This document shows positions 35,594 to 43,652 of a stretch of DNA of 64,000 nt, piece by piece. The notes under the pieces were generated by a model. That model was given only the letters and a program-made list of their open reading frames with translations. It was not told where the DNA came from and ran no database searches. The position numbers were made by a program, and so were the translations under genes. This DNA comes from Lysinibacillus_B sp050613145 (lineage in GTDB: Bacteria > Bacillota > Bacilli > Bacillales_A > Planococcaceae). Numbering within the stretch: the first letter of the stretch is position 1; each line of letters starts with the position of its first letter. The stretch lies in NCBI RefSeq assembly GCF_050613145.1, contig NZ_CP192507.1:1922001-1986000 (forward strand), read 5' to 3'.

Positions 35594-35905
35594 TGAGTAA
35601 CCGTTGCTTTCCGCTCCGGCACTCGCTTTCCACGGGCAAGATCAAGCCTCCTCGTCGCTCATGCTTCCATGCTCCTGTCGCTGCGCTTTCGTCGTAAATA
35701 AAATTCCTGCGGGGTCTTGGGGCCAACATGATGTTGCTCACGAAGGCGTTGTCACACGATGTGACGGTTTTAGCCTTCGTTCCTTTATCGCTTTTCCCGT
35801 AGGAAGCTTTGCACCTGCCGCTTCACTTCCGGTGCAGAAAAACATTGCTCTATAGCGAAAGGCGCATGCCGTCAGCTACACTCTCGTGCCTCCGCTACAA
35901 GCAAC
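35594..35905 (-). repeat. GC-rich intergenic repeat, probable inverted copy B
   Basis: It opens with CGTTGCTTTCCGCTCCGGCA, then ACTCGCTTTCCACGGGC. Read on the minus strand this ends in 'GCCCGTGGAAAGCGAGT...GGAGCGGAAAGCAACG', which resembles the core and right end of copy A at 21497-21690. It is longer and has extra palindromes (CGAAGGCGTT...AGCCTTCG near 35739-35781). Degenerate, non-coding. Confidence 0.45.
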
Positions 35906-36060
35906 TATTGTTTCATAAATAATCGGTGGCTAAGAATAATGGAAACTACTCATTGATGACAATAGAAGTTAGGCGATTGTACGTGTAAACGGAAAGAAAA
36001 TAATTTCGTTTGAAAGAAGAGAAATGCTTTTTTAGAATATTGAGAAGTATTCACTTTTGC

Positions 36061-36196
36061 CGTAGCGCGCCATAGCCACAGGAGCCAAGATTCTCTTTGC
36101 GACGAAAGTGCAACGTCAGGAGCAGGAACAGGAGATCCAAACAGGCAGCGCCTGTTTTAGCTCCTGTGTAGGCTGTGGCGAAGCGCGGAGGCTACG
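36061..36196. repeat. GC-rich nested inverted repeats
   Basis: The outer arms CGTAGC..GCGC..CCA.AGCC..ACAGGAGC (36061-36085) pair with the end of the block (36160-36196) with small bulges. Inside lies a tighter hairpin, ACAGGAG...AAACAGGC against GCCTGTTT...CTCCTGT (36128-36167). The right arm CTCCTGT can pair with either left arm. Nothing coding is supported. Confidence 0.6.
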
Positions 36197-36385
36197 ATTA
36201 TGCTCTTGTTTAATATCTTTTACTATTCACCTAGTATTTTTAGGATGTATTTTTGCTCATTACGAGGTCCATATTTTCATAAGAACCTAGATATTCATTA
36301 GAAATGTTTTATTTTCGTTAAAGTTTTGTGTGTTTTTTGTTTTAAAAGTGTTATTTAAGGTAATAGACTGTAAAAAGGATGGGTG

Positions 36386-36766
36386 ATGATGAGAGAGGCC
36401 TTTCATTTTTACAAGGACGTGCATCGTCAATATTTATGGTTGCATGTGATTTACGCTATGTTCCTTATAATGACATCTATGTTTTGGTTTGTGTTGCCAT
36501 TTTATATTGTGAATTACGGTGATTATGAACCAACCCTCCCATTGAAATTTGTATGCATTATTTTTCTTTGTATCTTTCCTTCGATTATCGTTACATTTCA
36601 TTGTTGGTTTATTAGCTTTACTGCAGCGAAAAGATGGCGTGATCGCCGAACTGAAGAAAGTGTAATAGGGTGGTTAATTCGCTTTCAAGCAATGGCATTT
36701 TCGATTGTAGTTGTCTATATATGCATTATTTATTCGTTATTTCTTATCATTGATTTTTTACGTTAA
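36386..36766 (+). CDS. Hypothetical membrane protein
   Basis: A 126-residue protein with three strong hydrophobic segments: about 17-42, 52-76 and 100-122. A basic loop (AAKRWRDRRTEES) lies between the second and third. It is rich in aromatic residues. AAGGA lies six bases before ATG at 36386; GTG at 36383 is in frame. I do not recognise it. It precedes ccdA by about 155 bases and may or may not be linked to it. Confidence 0.6.
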   Translation: MMREAFHFYKDVHRQYLWLHVIYAMFLIMTSMFWFVLPFYIVNYGDYEPTLPLKFVCIIFLCIFPSIIVTFHCWFISFTAAKRWRDRRTEESVIGWLIRFQAMAFSIVVVYICIIYSLFLIIDFLR

Positions 36767-36922
36767 TCATTGATTTTAGTTTGCTAATGTGAAGTTTTGC
36801 TCGCTTGCCGCATTTCACATTTATAACACTTCTCTGCCATGAAATTTTCACAGTCCAAATAAGCGATTTTTACACAAAAATTTGGTACGATGGAAGCACT
36901 ACAAAGAAAGGAACGAAATGTT

Positions 36923-37633
36923 ATGGCTACGGATATTAATGTATTTTTAGCGTTCGGTGCAGGTTTCCTGAGCTTTATTTCACCGTGTACATTGCCGTTA
37001 TACCCTGCGTTTTTATCGTATATTACAGGGATGACGTTAGATGAACTAAAGTCAGAAAAAGGGATGCTACAAAAGCGAGCAATTTTACATACGCTATTTT
37101 TCCTTCTAGGGTTTTCCATTATTTTTATTGCGATTGGATTTAGTGCGTCATTGGCGAAAGATTTCTTTATTCAATATCAAGATTTACTGCGTCAAGTGGG
37201 GGCTATTTTAATCGTTGTATTTGGACTAATGATTGTTGGGTTACTACAAGTAGACTTCTTGATGAAAGACCGAAAATTCCAATTTAAAAATCGTCCGAGC
37301 GGTTATATTGGTTCAACGTTGATTGGACTTGCATTTGCGGCAGGGTGGACGCCATGTACGGGACCAATTTTAATGTCAATTATCGCGCTTGCAGGTACAA
37401 ATCCTGATGCAGGTTTGTGGTACATGCTGGCGTATTATTTCGGTTTTGCAATTCCATTTTTCGTATTAAGCTTCTTTATATCACGTATGGGATGGATTCG
37501 TCGCAACAGTCAAAAAATCATCAAAGTTGGTGGGTGGATTATGATTGCGGTCGGAATACTATTATTTTTTGACGGTTTAGATTATATAATTCGTATTCTT
37601 TCCCCGATTTTTGGTGGATTTACTGGGTTCTAA
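36923..37633 (+). CDS. ccdA: Cytochrome c biogenesis protein CcdA
   Basis: A 236-residue, six-helix membrane protein that passes electrons from thioredoxin to the outer face to reduce cytochrome c apoproteins and, in spore formers, spore-coat thiol systems. The redox cysteines are in FISPCTLPLYPAF (helix 1) and GWTPCTGPILMSI (helix 4). Length matches B. subtilis CcdA (235). I choose ATG at 36923; an earlier in-frame start at 36890 would add residues with no homology. Followed by yneI- and yneJ-like genes as in B. subtilis. Confidence 0.92.
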   Translation: MATDINVFLAFGAGFLSFISPCTLPLYPAFLSYITGMTLDELKSEKGMLQKRAILHTLFFLLGFSIIFIAIGFSASLAKDFFIQYQDLLRQVGAILIVVFGLMIVGLLQVDFLMKDRKFQFKNRPSGYIGSTLIGLAFAAGWTPCTGPILMSIIALAGTNPDAGLWYMLAYYFGFAIPFFVLSFFISRMGWIRRNSQKIIKVGGWIMIAVGILLFFDGLDYIIRILSPIFGGFTGF

Positions 37634-37692
37634 TTTGATACAATGTAGCAAACTATGTTTTTTAGTTGTATTTATTGTGAAGGGGTTTTAGA

Positions 37693-38055
37693 ATGCCAAC
37701 TGTGTTAATTGTAGATGATGCGATGTTTATGCGTGTCGCCATCGGCAATATGTTAAAAGAATGGGGATTTGAAGTTGTCGGGGAGGCAGCAAATGGCAAG
37801 CAAGCGGTTGAACAGTATCAGAAGCTTCAGCCAGATATCGTAACAATGGATGTAACGATGCCTGTCATGTCAGGGATCGATGCGGTAAAGAAGATTATCG
37901 CTGAATTTCCAAAGGCAAAAATTATTATGATTACTGCGTTAGGACATCAACGATTAATTGTAGAAGCGATTGAACATGGTGCGAAAGACTTTATTACAAA
38001 GCCATTCACACCTGATAAGTTAAAGTTAGTCATCCATAATGTATTAGGAGCATAA
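37693..38055 (+). CDS. yneI: CheY-like response regulator (YneI)
   Basis: A 120-residue stand-alone receiver domain. It has VDDAM at the start, phospho-acceptor Asp in IVTMDVTMPVMSG, threonine in IIMITAL and lysine in FITKPF. GAAGGGG precedes the ATG. Its place between ccdA and a CcdC-like gene matches the B. subtilis ccdA-yneI-yneJ order, which is why I use that name. It lacks an output domain; its role there is not established. Confidence 0.82.
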   Translation: MPTVLIVDDAMFMRVAIGNMLKEWGFEVVGEAANGKQAVEQYQKLQPDIVTMDVTMPVMSGIDAVKKIIAEFPKAKIIMITALGHQRLIVEAIEHGAKDFITKPFTPDKLKLVIHNVLGA

Positions 38056-38085
38056 GAAGGTCAAGCGACAAGGGGAGGGATTCGT

Positions 38086-38574
38086 GTGTTTGATGCAATA
38101 CCTTCTCAACTTTTATTTCTCATTACATCTGTAGGAGCCGTAATGATGGCAATCTTTGTGATGTTTGTAAGATTACGGTCGCAAAAAAATCCTGTCAATG
38201 AGAAAAAAATTATTATACCACCGATTGCGATGTCTACTGGGGCATTGATGTTTTTATTTGAAGAATTTCGTGTAGCGCCGCTTCAAATTTTAGAGGCGAC
38301 TGCTATTGGCATTTTATTTTCAACGGTACTCATAGCCACATCGAAGTTTGAAGCGCGTGAAGGCGCTATTTATTTAAAACGTTCAAAGGCATTTGTTTTA
38401 ATTTTAGTAGGGCTATTAGTATTACGTATTATATTAAAGCTTCTATTCTCCAATAGCTTAGATGTTGGGGAGTTAGGTGGTATGTTCTTTATTTTAGCAT
38501 GGGCGATGATTATTCCATGGCGCCTTGCTATGTTAGTGCAGTTTAAAAAATTGAAAAAAACAATAGTAAGTTAA
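38086..38574 (+). CDS. yneJ: CcdC-family membrane protein (YneJ)
   Basis: A 162-residue membrane protein with four or five helices, starting at GTG behind GGGGAGGG. VRLRSQKNPVNEKKIIIPPI and SKFEAREGAIYLKRSKAFVL are typical of the CcdC/DUF1453 family. It is the third gene of the ccdA block, 30 bases after yneI. Thought to aid cytochrome c maturation, but not shown to be essential. Confidence 0.82.
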   Translation: MFDAIPSQLLFLITSVGAVMMAIFVMFVRLRSQKNPVNEKKIIIPPIAMSTGALMFLFEEFRVAPLQILEATAIGILFSTVLIATSKFEAREGAIYLKRSKAFVLILVGLLVLRIILKLLFSNSLDVGELGGMFFILAWAMIIPWRLAMLVQFKKLKKTIVS

Positions 38575-38578
38575 AAAA

Positions 38579-38614
38579 ATCCTTACGAGACTAGTTGCTC
38601 GTAAGGGTTTTTTT
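38579..38614. terminator. Bidirectional terminator
   Basis: The stem CCTTACGAG / CTCGTAAGG is flanked by A7 on the left and T7 on the right. It ends both the ccdA block and the convergent yneK gene. Confidence 0.88.
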
Positions 38615-39041
38615 ATTCAAATAAATGCTCGTATGGAGAGACATCAATTTTCATTTGGTCTAATTTTTTACGTAAAAACTTATGATCGCGTTTAGGGGTT
38701 GCTTGAATATAGCCTCGAATAATTAAATCTTGTGTAATGGTAGGGGATTTTTCTTCTAAAGCAATTTCACCGATTTTCCCTGCAATTTTTTCTTTTGCTA
38801 CTTGGCGGAAAAGTTCTGGGACAGGCGATGTTAACTCAGCTAATAATGCCTTAGACTCCTCACTCCATAAGTGGATTGTTTTATCTAAATAATAATTTTG
38901 CCAATCTAAATCCGATTTACCATCAGCTTTTGGTAACGCTTTTAAGAACTTTCTAAACATAAAGAAGCCGCCAATGCTCATTAAAGTGATGAGCACGACT
39001 ACCCAAAATAAAATAAACCATAAAAACCAGCCATCTAACAC
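38613..39041 (-). CDS. yneK: DUF2621 membrane protein (YneK)
   Basis: A 142-residue protein with one N-terminal membrane helix (about 5-30) and a cytoplasmic helical domain ending in KRDHKFLRKKLDQMKIDVSP. DWQNYYLDKTIHLWSEESKA is characteristic of the YneK/DUF2621 family. AGAGGTG fits GTG at 39041 (six bases) better than GTG at 39050, which overlaps it. It lies convergent to the ccdA block, as in B. subtilis. Function unknown. Confidence 0.8.
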   Translation of the reverse strand: MLDGWFLWFILFWVVVLITLMSIGGFFMFRKFLKALPKADGKSDLDWQNYYLDKTIHLWSEESKALLAELTSPVPELFRQVAKEKIAGKIGEIALEEKSPTITQDLIIRGYIQATPKRDHKFLRKKLDQMKIDVSPYEHLFE

Positions 39042-39163
39042 TGTATTCACCTCTTTACTCTCTCTACATTGTTATTATAAAAGTTTTTGAATTTTTTTTC
39101 ATTAGGTATGTCCCTTTATATGTGACGAATTTCGATATTAGTTAGTGAAAGGGGGGATGAGAG

Positions 39164-39379
39164 ATGGCAATGTATCAATTCCAAAATGCAACATTCACAT
39201 TAAAGTTCTTAACAGGGCAAAATGAGGAAGGTGAGTCAGTGTACAAAAAAGTAACGTATCGTAACATCGTAGAAACAGTGACAGCAGATCAACTAAACAC
39301 CGTTGCTTTAGCTCTTGCAAGTTTAACCGATTTTGAACTTGTAGATGTTGAAAAAACAGAAAAGCAGTACGTCATGTAA
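39164..39379 (+). CDS. DUF1659 protein
   Basis: A 71-residue protein that fits the DUF1659 family: FTLKFLTGQNEEGESVYKKV, then TYRNIVETVTADQLNTVALA and ALASLTDFEL. A G6 run precedes the ATG. It begins a cluster with DUF2922 and YvrJ genes. These three small genes are often found together in Bacillales. Function unknown. Confidence 0.82.
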   Translation: MAMYQFQNATFTLKFLTGQNEEGESVYKKVTYRNIVETVTADQLNTVALALASLTDFELVDVEKTEKQYVM

Positions 39380-39410
39380 TGGCGATGAAAAATGATGAGG
39401 AGGTGAGCAT

Positions 39411-39629
39411 ATGACACAAGTGTTAGAATTAATTTTTGAAATGACTGATGGAAAGGCACTAACGATTTCCGTGCAAAATCCGAAATCAAGCTTAACGGAT
39501 GTAGAAGTGAATCATGCGATGCAATCTATCGTTTCGTCCAATGTATTTGCGCGTGACGGACAAGCGATTATAGCGAAAAAGTCTGCACGTATTGTGGAAC
39601 GTGCTGTCACAGAATTTGAAATGAACTAA
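39411..39629 (+). CDS. DUF2922 protein
   Basis: A 72-residue protein with the DUF2922 pattern: LELIFEMTDGKALTISVQNP, then LTDVEVNHAMQSIVSSNVFA and a final KSARIVERAVTEFEM. GGAGGTG precedes the ATG. It lies 31 bases after the DUF1659 gene and most likely shares its transcript; a terminator follows. Function unknown. Confidence 0.82.
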   Translation: MTQVLELIFEMTDGKALTISVQNPKSSLTDVEVNHAMQSIVSSNVFARDGQAIIAKKSARIVERAVTEFEMN

Positions 39630-39635
39630 CAAATG

Positions 39636-39667
39636 AAAGCCGGTGGGAGACGTCTCACTGGCTTTTT
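39636..39667 (+). terminator. Terminator within the small-gene cluster
   Basis: The stem AAAGCCGGTGGGAGAC / GTCTCACTGGCTTT (with G-T pairs) is followed by TTAAA. It may reduce read-through into the YvrJ gene. Confidence 0.7.
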
Positions 39668-39684
39668 AAAGGTAGGTGAAAGAG

Positions 39685-39810
39685 ATGGAGCAGTGGCTAG
39701 CACTCATTCAAGAAATTAGTTTTCCTATTTTTATATCGTTTTATTTACTTTATAGAATTGAAACGAAGCTTGAAGCGATTCATACAGCACTGCTTAGCAT
39801 GAGGCAGTAA
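39685..39810 (+). CDS. YvrJ-family small membrane protein
   Basis: A 41-residue protein, easily missed because of its size. It reads MEQWLALIQEISFPIFISFY, then LLYRIETKLEAIHTALLSMR. The segment FPIFISFYLLYRIETKLEAI matches the YvrJ pattern of one membrane helix ended by RIE-x-KL. AGGTGAAAGAG precedes the ATG. It is third in the DUF1659-DUF2922-YvrJ set. Function unknown. Confidence 0.8.
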   Translation: MEQWLALIQEISFPIFISFYLLYRIETKLEAIHTALLSMRQ

Positions 39811-39924
39811 TTGTGAAATATAGTTTCACGAATTTGTCTAAAAGCCTTCACGAATGGAACTATTGTATTCTTACCCACAATTCGTTAAGATGAAAACAAC
39901 GTAGGAAGAAGTGGAGAGAGATAG

Positions 39925-40539
39925 ATGAAAAAGAAATATATGCTATTAGTCATGTTACTTATTCTTTCAGTCCTTATCAGTGCATGTAGTAACTATAAGT
40001 TTAAGGCTGCTACAGAATATGAAGTGCAATCATTTCATGTAACGGATCATCGTGGGGAAGAAGTATCCCTTGAAACCTTCAAAGGCAAACCGTGGCTTGC
40101 CATGTTTATTTTCACAAACTGTACAACGATTTGTTCACCAATGACGTACAATATGACAGAAATACAAAATAAGTTAATTGAACGTGGAGTAGAGGATTAT
40201 AATATTGTGGCGTTTTCAGTGGACCCGGCAACGGATTCACCGGAAGTGTTAGCCAATTATTTAAGCCGCTATGATGTGCCAGATGAGTCGAAATGGCATT
40301 TAGTAACAGGGTATGATCAGAAATTTATCGAGCAATTTGCGCTTAATTCATTTAAATCGCTCGTAAAAATGCCAGAGAACTCGGATCAAGTGTTACATCA
40401 AAGTACATTTTTCTTAGTAGATGAAAAGGGCATTGCCGTGAAAAACTACTCAGGCTATTCTGAACAAGAAGAAGGCGTGTCATATGATACAATCGCCATC
40501 GATATGGAAACATTAATTGAAGAACGTTTGCAGCAATAA
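39925..40539 (+). CDS. Sco1/SenC-family lipoprotein
   Basis: A 204-residue membrane-anchored lipoprotein with signal peptide and lipobox LISAC (Cys 21). It has a thioredoxin fold with the copper-binding pair in TNCTTICSPMT (CxxxC) and the third ligand His in VLHQSTF. It delivers copper to the CuA site of cytochrome c oxidase; it resembles B. subtilis YpmQ (BsSco). GTGGAGAG precedes the ATG. Single gene with its own terminator. Confidence 0.9.
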   Translation: MKKKYMLLVMLLILSVLISACSNYKFKAATEYEVQSFHVTDHRGEEVSLETFKGKPWLAMFIFTNCTTICSPMTYNMTEIQNKLIERGVEDYNIVAFSVDPATDSPEVLANYLSRYDVPDESKWHLVTGYDQKFIEQFALNSFKSLVKMPENSDQVLHQSTFFLVDEKGIAVKNYSGYSEQEEGVSYDTIAIDMETLIEERLQQ

Positions 40540-40543
40540 AGCG

Positions 40544-40574
40544 AAAGTCGTCACTGTGGTGGCGGCTTTTTTTT
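40544..40574 (+). terminator. Rho-independent terminator
   Basis: AAAGTCGTCAC pairs with GTGGCGGCTTT (with G-T pairs) and is followed by a T run. It ends the Sco1 gene. Confidence 0.78.
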
Positions 40575-40624
40575 ATAGGAAAAAGAAATAATTCACCGAT
40601 ATTACAGTGTTGTGCAACATGCAT

Positions 40625-40655
40625 TAAAAAACGACCACCCGTAAAAGGATGGTCG
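40625..40655 (-). terminator. Rho-independent terminator of metIC
   Basis: On the minus strand CGACCATCC pairs with GGGTGGTCG, followed by six Ts. It lies seven bases after the metC stop. Confidence 0.85.
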
Positions 40656-40661
40656 CGACGA

Positions 40662-41825
40662 TTAGCACTTCACGAGTGAAGCCTTTTCTAATGCTTGTGC
40701 AAAGTCTTCTAGTAAATCTTGTTCATTTTCTAATCCTACAGAGAAGCGGAGTAATCCATCTGTAATGCCGCGTTTTGCTCGTTCTTCCGGTTCCATCGCA
40801 GCATGGCTCATTTTAGCTGGGTACGATAAAATTGATTCCACACCGCCTAAACTAACCGCGAACACCGGAATTTGCATCGCCTCTACAAACGTTTTTGCCA
40901 CTTCATAAGAAGGGAGACTAAATGATAATACGGCTCCAGCTGATGTTGATTGGTGAGCATGAACCGCTGCACCTGGATGACTTGCTAAACCAGGGTAGTA
41001 TACTTTTTCGACAAGTGGATGCTGATCTAAGTATGCAGCCAATACACCGGCAACACGTGCAGATTCGTTAAAGCGAACCGCCGTTGTTTTCATATTTTGA
41101 ATGAGTGTGTATGCATCTTGTACCCCTAAACATGAACCGAATGAGTTTTGGATAAAATACACTTGCTCACTTACAGCAGGGTCTTTCGTTACGACAAGAC
41201 CTGCTACAATATCGGAGTGTCCTGATAAAAACTTTGTTGCTGAGTGAATGACAATATCTACGCCTAAATCAAGTGGGCGCTGATGAATGGGTGTCATAAA
41301 TGTATTATCTAAAAATGTAAGTGCCCCAACTTCTCGAGCAATGGTCACAATACTTGCGATATCTGTAATTCCTAAAGTAGGATTCGATGGTGTTTCGATA
41401 TATAGTAGCTTTGTTTCAGGTGTTATGGCAGCGCGAACGGCTTCTACATTTGTAAAGTCGACAAATGTATGTGTAATGCCAAAGCGCGGCAATACTTTTG
41501 TCACAAAACGATACGTTCCACCATACACATCCTCTGTAATGACGATATGGTCGCCTTTAGATAGGAGCATGAAGCAAGCGGATACAGCCGCCATACCTGT
41601 TGCAAAGGCGAAGCCACGATCGCCACCTTCTAACTCGGCAATGGCACGCTCTAATGCAGCACGAGTTGGGTTTCCTGAGCGAGCATAATCGTATTCACCA
41701 AATTCATCCATCGATTCTTGATGGAATGTAGAAGATAAATACATCGGTACATTGACGGCCCCTTTTTTATCTGCATAGCCTTCACGAACGGCACCATGCA
41801 CTAAAGCTGTTTCGATTCGACTCAT
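40662..41825 (-). CDS. metC: Cystathionine beta-lyase
   Basis: A 387-residue pyridoxal-phosphate enzyme that cleaves cystathionine to homocysteine in methionine synthesis. The cofactor lysine is in HSATKFLSGHSDI. Other family marks are YDYARSGNPTRAALERAIAE, YIETPSNPTLGI and SLGGVESILSYPAKMSHAAM. It starts three bases after the upstream metI gene and its ribosome binding site (AAAGGAG) lies in the end of that gene. The two paralogues form an operon as in B. subtilis (metI-metC). Confidence 0.88.
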   Translation of the reverse strand: MSRIETALVHGAVREGYADKKGAVNVPMYLSSTFHQESMDEFGEYDYARSGNPTRAALERAIAELEGGDRGFAFATGMAAVSACFMLLSKGDHIVITEDVYGGTYRFVTKVLPRFGITHTFVDFTNVEAVRAAITPETKLLYIETPSNPTLGITDIASIVTIAREVGALTFLDNTFMTPIHQRPLDLGVDIVIHSATKFLSGHSDIVAGLVVTKDPAVSEQVYFIQNSFGSCLGVQDAYTLIQNMKTTAVRFNESARVAGVLAAYLDQHPLVEKVYYPGLASHPGAAVHAHQSTSAGAVLSFSLPSYEVAKTFVEAMQIPVFAVSLGGVESILSYPAKMSHAAMEPEERAKRGITDGLLRFSVGLENEQDLLEDFAQALEKASLVKC

Positions 41826-41828
41826 CTT

Positions 41829-42941
41829 CTACACTCCTTTACGTAACGTATCAAATACTTGTTTTAAATCGGCAATAAGATCCTCTGCTTCTTCTATACC
41901 TACAGAGAAGCGAAGTAGACGGTCACATACACCACGTGCTACACGTTCTTCATACGGCATATCTGCGTGCGTTTGTGTTGCAGGGTAGGTGATAAAGCTC
42001 TCTACACCACCTAAACTTTCCGCAAAAGTAATGAGTTTCACATTGCGTAAGAATGGATCTACCATGTTTGCCTCTTTTAAGCGGAATGATAACATGCCAC
42101 CTTTTCCTGTATAGAGTACATCTGTTACCAGCTCTTCTGATTGTAAATATTCGGCTACTTGTTTGGCATTGGCATCATGTTGTTTTAAGCGTAAATGCAA
42201 TGTTTTAAGACCGCGAATAACTAACCAAGCATCCATTGGGGAAAGGACAGCACCTGCCCCGTTGTGAATATAGGCAAGACGTTCACAAAGTTCAGCACCT
42301 TTGGCAACGACTAAACCAGCTAACACGTCATTATGTCCACCAATGTATTTTGTTGCACTATGGACAACAATATCAGCCCCTAATTCAATTGGACGTTGGA
42401 AATAAGGTGTATAAAATGTATTGTCAACGATTAATAATAAATTGTGCTTCTTTGCTAGCTCGTTATAAGCAACTAAATCGATTTCTTGCATTAATGGGTT
42501 TGTTGGTGTTTCAATAAATAAAGCTTTTGTATTGTCATTAATTAAGCTTTCAACATCCTCTATAGATGTGAATGGTGAATAGACGGGCTTAATATTGTAA
42601 GTATCACCGTATACTTTAAATAAACGGTATGTCCCGCCGTATAAATCTTCAGGAACGATTAATTCATCGCCAGGAGCAAATAAAGATAAAATAAGTTGGA
42701 TCGCTGCCATACCTGAGCTACAGGCAAAACCTTGGTCACCGCCTTCGAGATTGGCAATCCCTTCTTCTAAAATCGTTCTAGTCGGATTTTTAGTACGTGT
42801 GTAGTCATACCCTGTTGATTCGCCAATACCTGCATGTTTATAGGCTGTTGATAAATAAATAGGGGGGTTAATAGCACCCGTTTTTGCATCACTTAAATTA
42901 CCAAGTTGTACAAGTTTCGTTTCCATTTTACGTTCAGTCAT
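41829..42941 (-). CDS. metI: Cystathionine gamma-synthase / O-acetylhomoserine thiolyase
   Basis: A 370-residue paralogue of metC and first gene of the operon. It makes cystathionine from an acylated homoserine and cysteine (in B. subtilis it can also use sulfide). The cofactor lysine is in HSATKYIGGHNDVLAGL. Other marks are YDYTRTKNPTRTILEEGIAN and FIETPTNPLM. ATG at 42941 has only a weak site (GAGAGAGTG); the ORF continues to 42980 without a better one. No SAM riboswitch lies upstream, in contrast to B. subtilis metI. An inverted repeat (CGAAA-CA-TTTCG) lies about 30 bases before the start. Confidence 0.87.
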   Translation of the reverse strand: MTERKMETKLVQLGNLSDAKTGAINPPIYLSTAYKHAGIGESTGYDYTRTKNPTRTILEEGIANLEGGDQGFACSSGMAAIQLILSLFAPGDELIVPEDLYGGTYRLFKVYGDTYNIKPVYSPFTSIEDVESLINDNTKALFIETPTNPLMQEIDLVAYNELAKKHNLLLIVDNTFYTPYFQRPIELGADIVVHSATKYIGGHNDVLAGLVVAKGAELCERLAYIHNGAGAVLSPMDAWLVIRGLKTLHLRLKQHDANAKQVAEYLQSEELVTDVLYTGKGGMLSFRLKEANMVDPFLRNVKLITFAESLGGVESFITYPATQTHADMPYEERVARGVCDRLLRFSVGIEEAEDLIADLKQVFDTLRKGV

Positions 42942-42972
42942 ACAAATCACTCTCTCTACTAACATTAATTTG

Positions 42973-42984
42973 CGAAACATTTCG
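42973..42984. promoter_or_regulatory. Small inverted repeat upstream of metI
   Basis: CGAAA-CA-TTTCG lies 31 bases upstream of the metI ATG. Its position suits an operator for a repressor. It is short, so chance is possible. Confidence 0.3.
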
Positions 42985-43040
42985 AATGAATCGATTATTA
43001 CACCAATTTACCATGTAAAAAGGTACTGGACAACCTAAGA

Positions 43041-43074
43041 AATAAAAAAACGCCTATGTTTTCGGATAGACGTT
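43041..43074 (-). terminator. Terminator of mscL
   Basis: On the minus strand AACGTCTAT pairs with ATAGGCGTT (one mismatch), followed by TTTTTT. It lies about 40 bases after the mscL stop. Confidence 0.7.
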
Positions 43075-43110
43075 GAAAATTATATGCATCGTGTATAGAC
43101 TTATTAGAGA

Positions 43111-43503
43111 TTAAGCTTGCTGTTTTTTCAGTAAGTCACGGATTTCTTTTAGTAGCTCTTCTTTTGTATCAACTACAGGTGTAGTAGGCTCTTCAGCAAC
43201 TTCTTGTTTCTTGCGTAAAATGTATTTATTGACAAATTTTAAAGCCATGAAAATGGAGAAGGCGATAATTAAGAAATCAATCACAGATTGGATAAATGAT
43301 CCGAACATGACGGATTCATTGCCAATTGTCCATACAAAATCATCTGTGAAATCCATTCCGCCAGCTAGTATACCGATTAGTGGGGTAATAATATTTTGTA
43401 CTAAAGATGTTACAATGGCATTAAAAGCAGCACCTATGACAACCGCAATCGCAAGATCTAGTACATTCCCCCGCATAATAAACTCTTTAAATTCTTTCCA
43501 CAT
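43111..43503 (-). CDS. mscL: Large-conductance mechanosensitive channel MscL
   Basis: A 130-residue channel protein that opens under membrane stretch to save cells from osmotic down-shock. FIMRGNVLDLAIAVVIGAAF (first helix), LVQNIITPLIGILAGG and FGSFIQSVIDFLIIAFSIFM (second helix) are fully typical. The C-terminal helix is charged (TKEELLKEIRDLLKKQQA). AAGGAG precedes the ATG by about ten bases. Single gene. Confidence 0.95.
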   Translation of the reverse strand: MWKEFKEFIMRGNVLDLAIAVVIGAAFNAIVTSLVQNIITPLIGILAGGMDFTDDFVWTIGNESVMFGSFIQSVIDFLIIAFSIFMALKFVNKYILRKKQEVAEEPTTPVVDTKEELLKEIRDLLKKQQA

Positions 43504-43652
43504 ATGGATTACAACTCCTTCATTTGATGTATACTGGTATAATTAAGAGATATTCATTCTAATAGTTTTTCGATTAAAATTCAACTTTGATTCCTTGTAT
43601 TTTACATAAACGCGATGTGATTTAACTATTCATTTGAAGGTTTGGTGGTATT

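Larger units (their letters stand above)
35323..36385. other. Long intergenic gap with repeats and GC-rich hairpins
   Basis: About 1.06 kb without a supported gene. It holds a hairpin terminator (35439-35487), a GC-rich repeat-like block (35594-35905) and an inverted-repeat island (36061-36196). The ORFs of 83 and 60 codons in these blocks have no ribosome binding sites and follow the repeat composition; I do not call them. Confidence 0.6.

Noticed and set aside
35604..35855. 83-codon open frame in the large gap
   Set aside because: It lies wholly in the GC-rich repeat block, has no ribosome binding site and its protein (rich in Ser, Cys and Ala) looks like translated repeat.
36108..36290. 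60-codon open frame
   Set aside because: It spans the nested inverted repeats and has no site or plausible domain.
42981..43110. SAM riboswitch upstream of metI
   Set aside because: I looked for S-box motifs and its terminator and found only the mscL terminator and a short inverted repeat.
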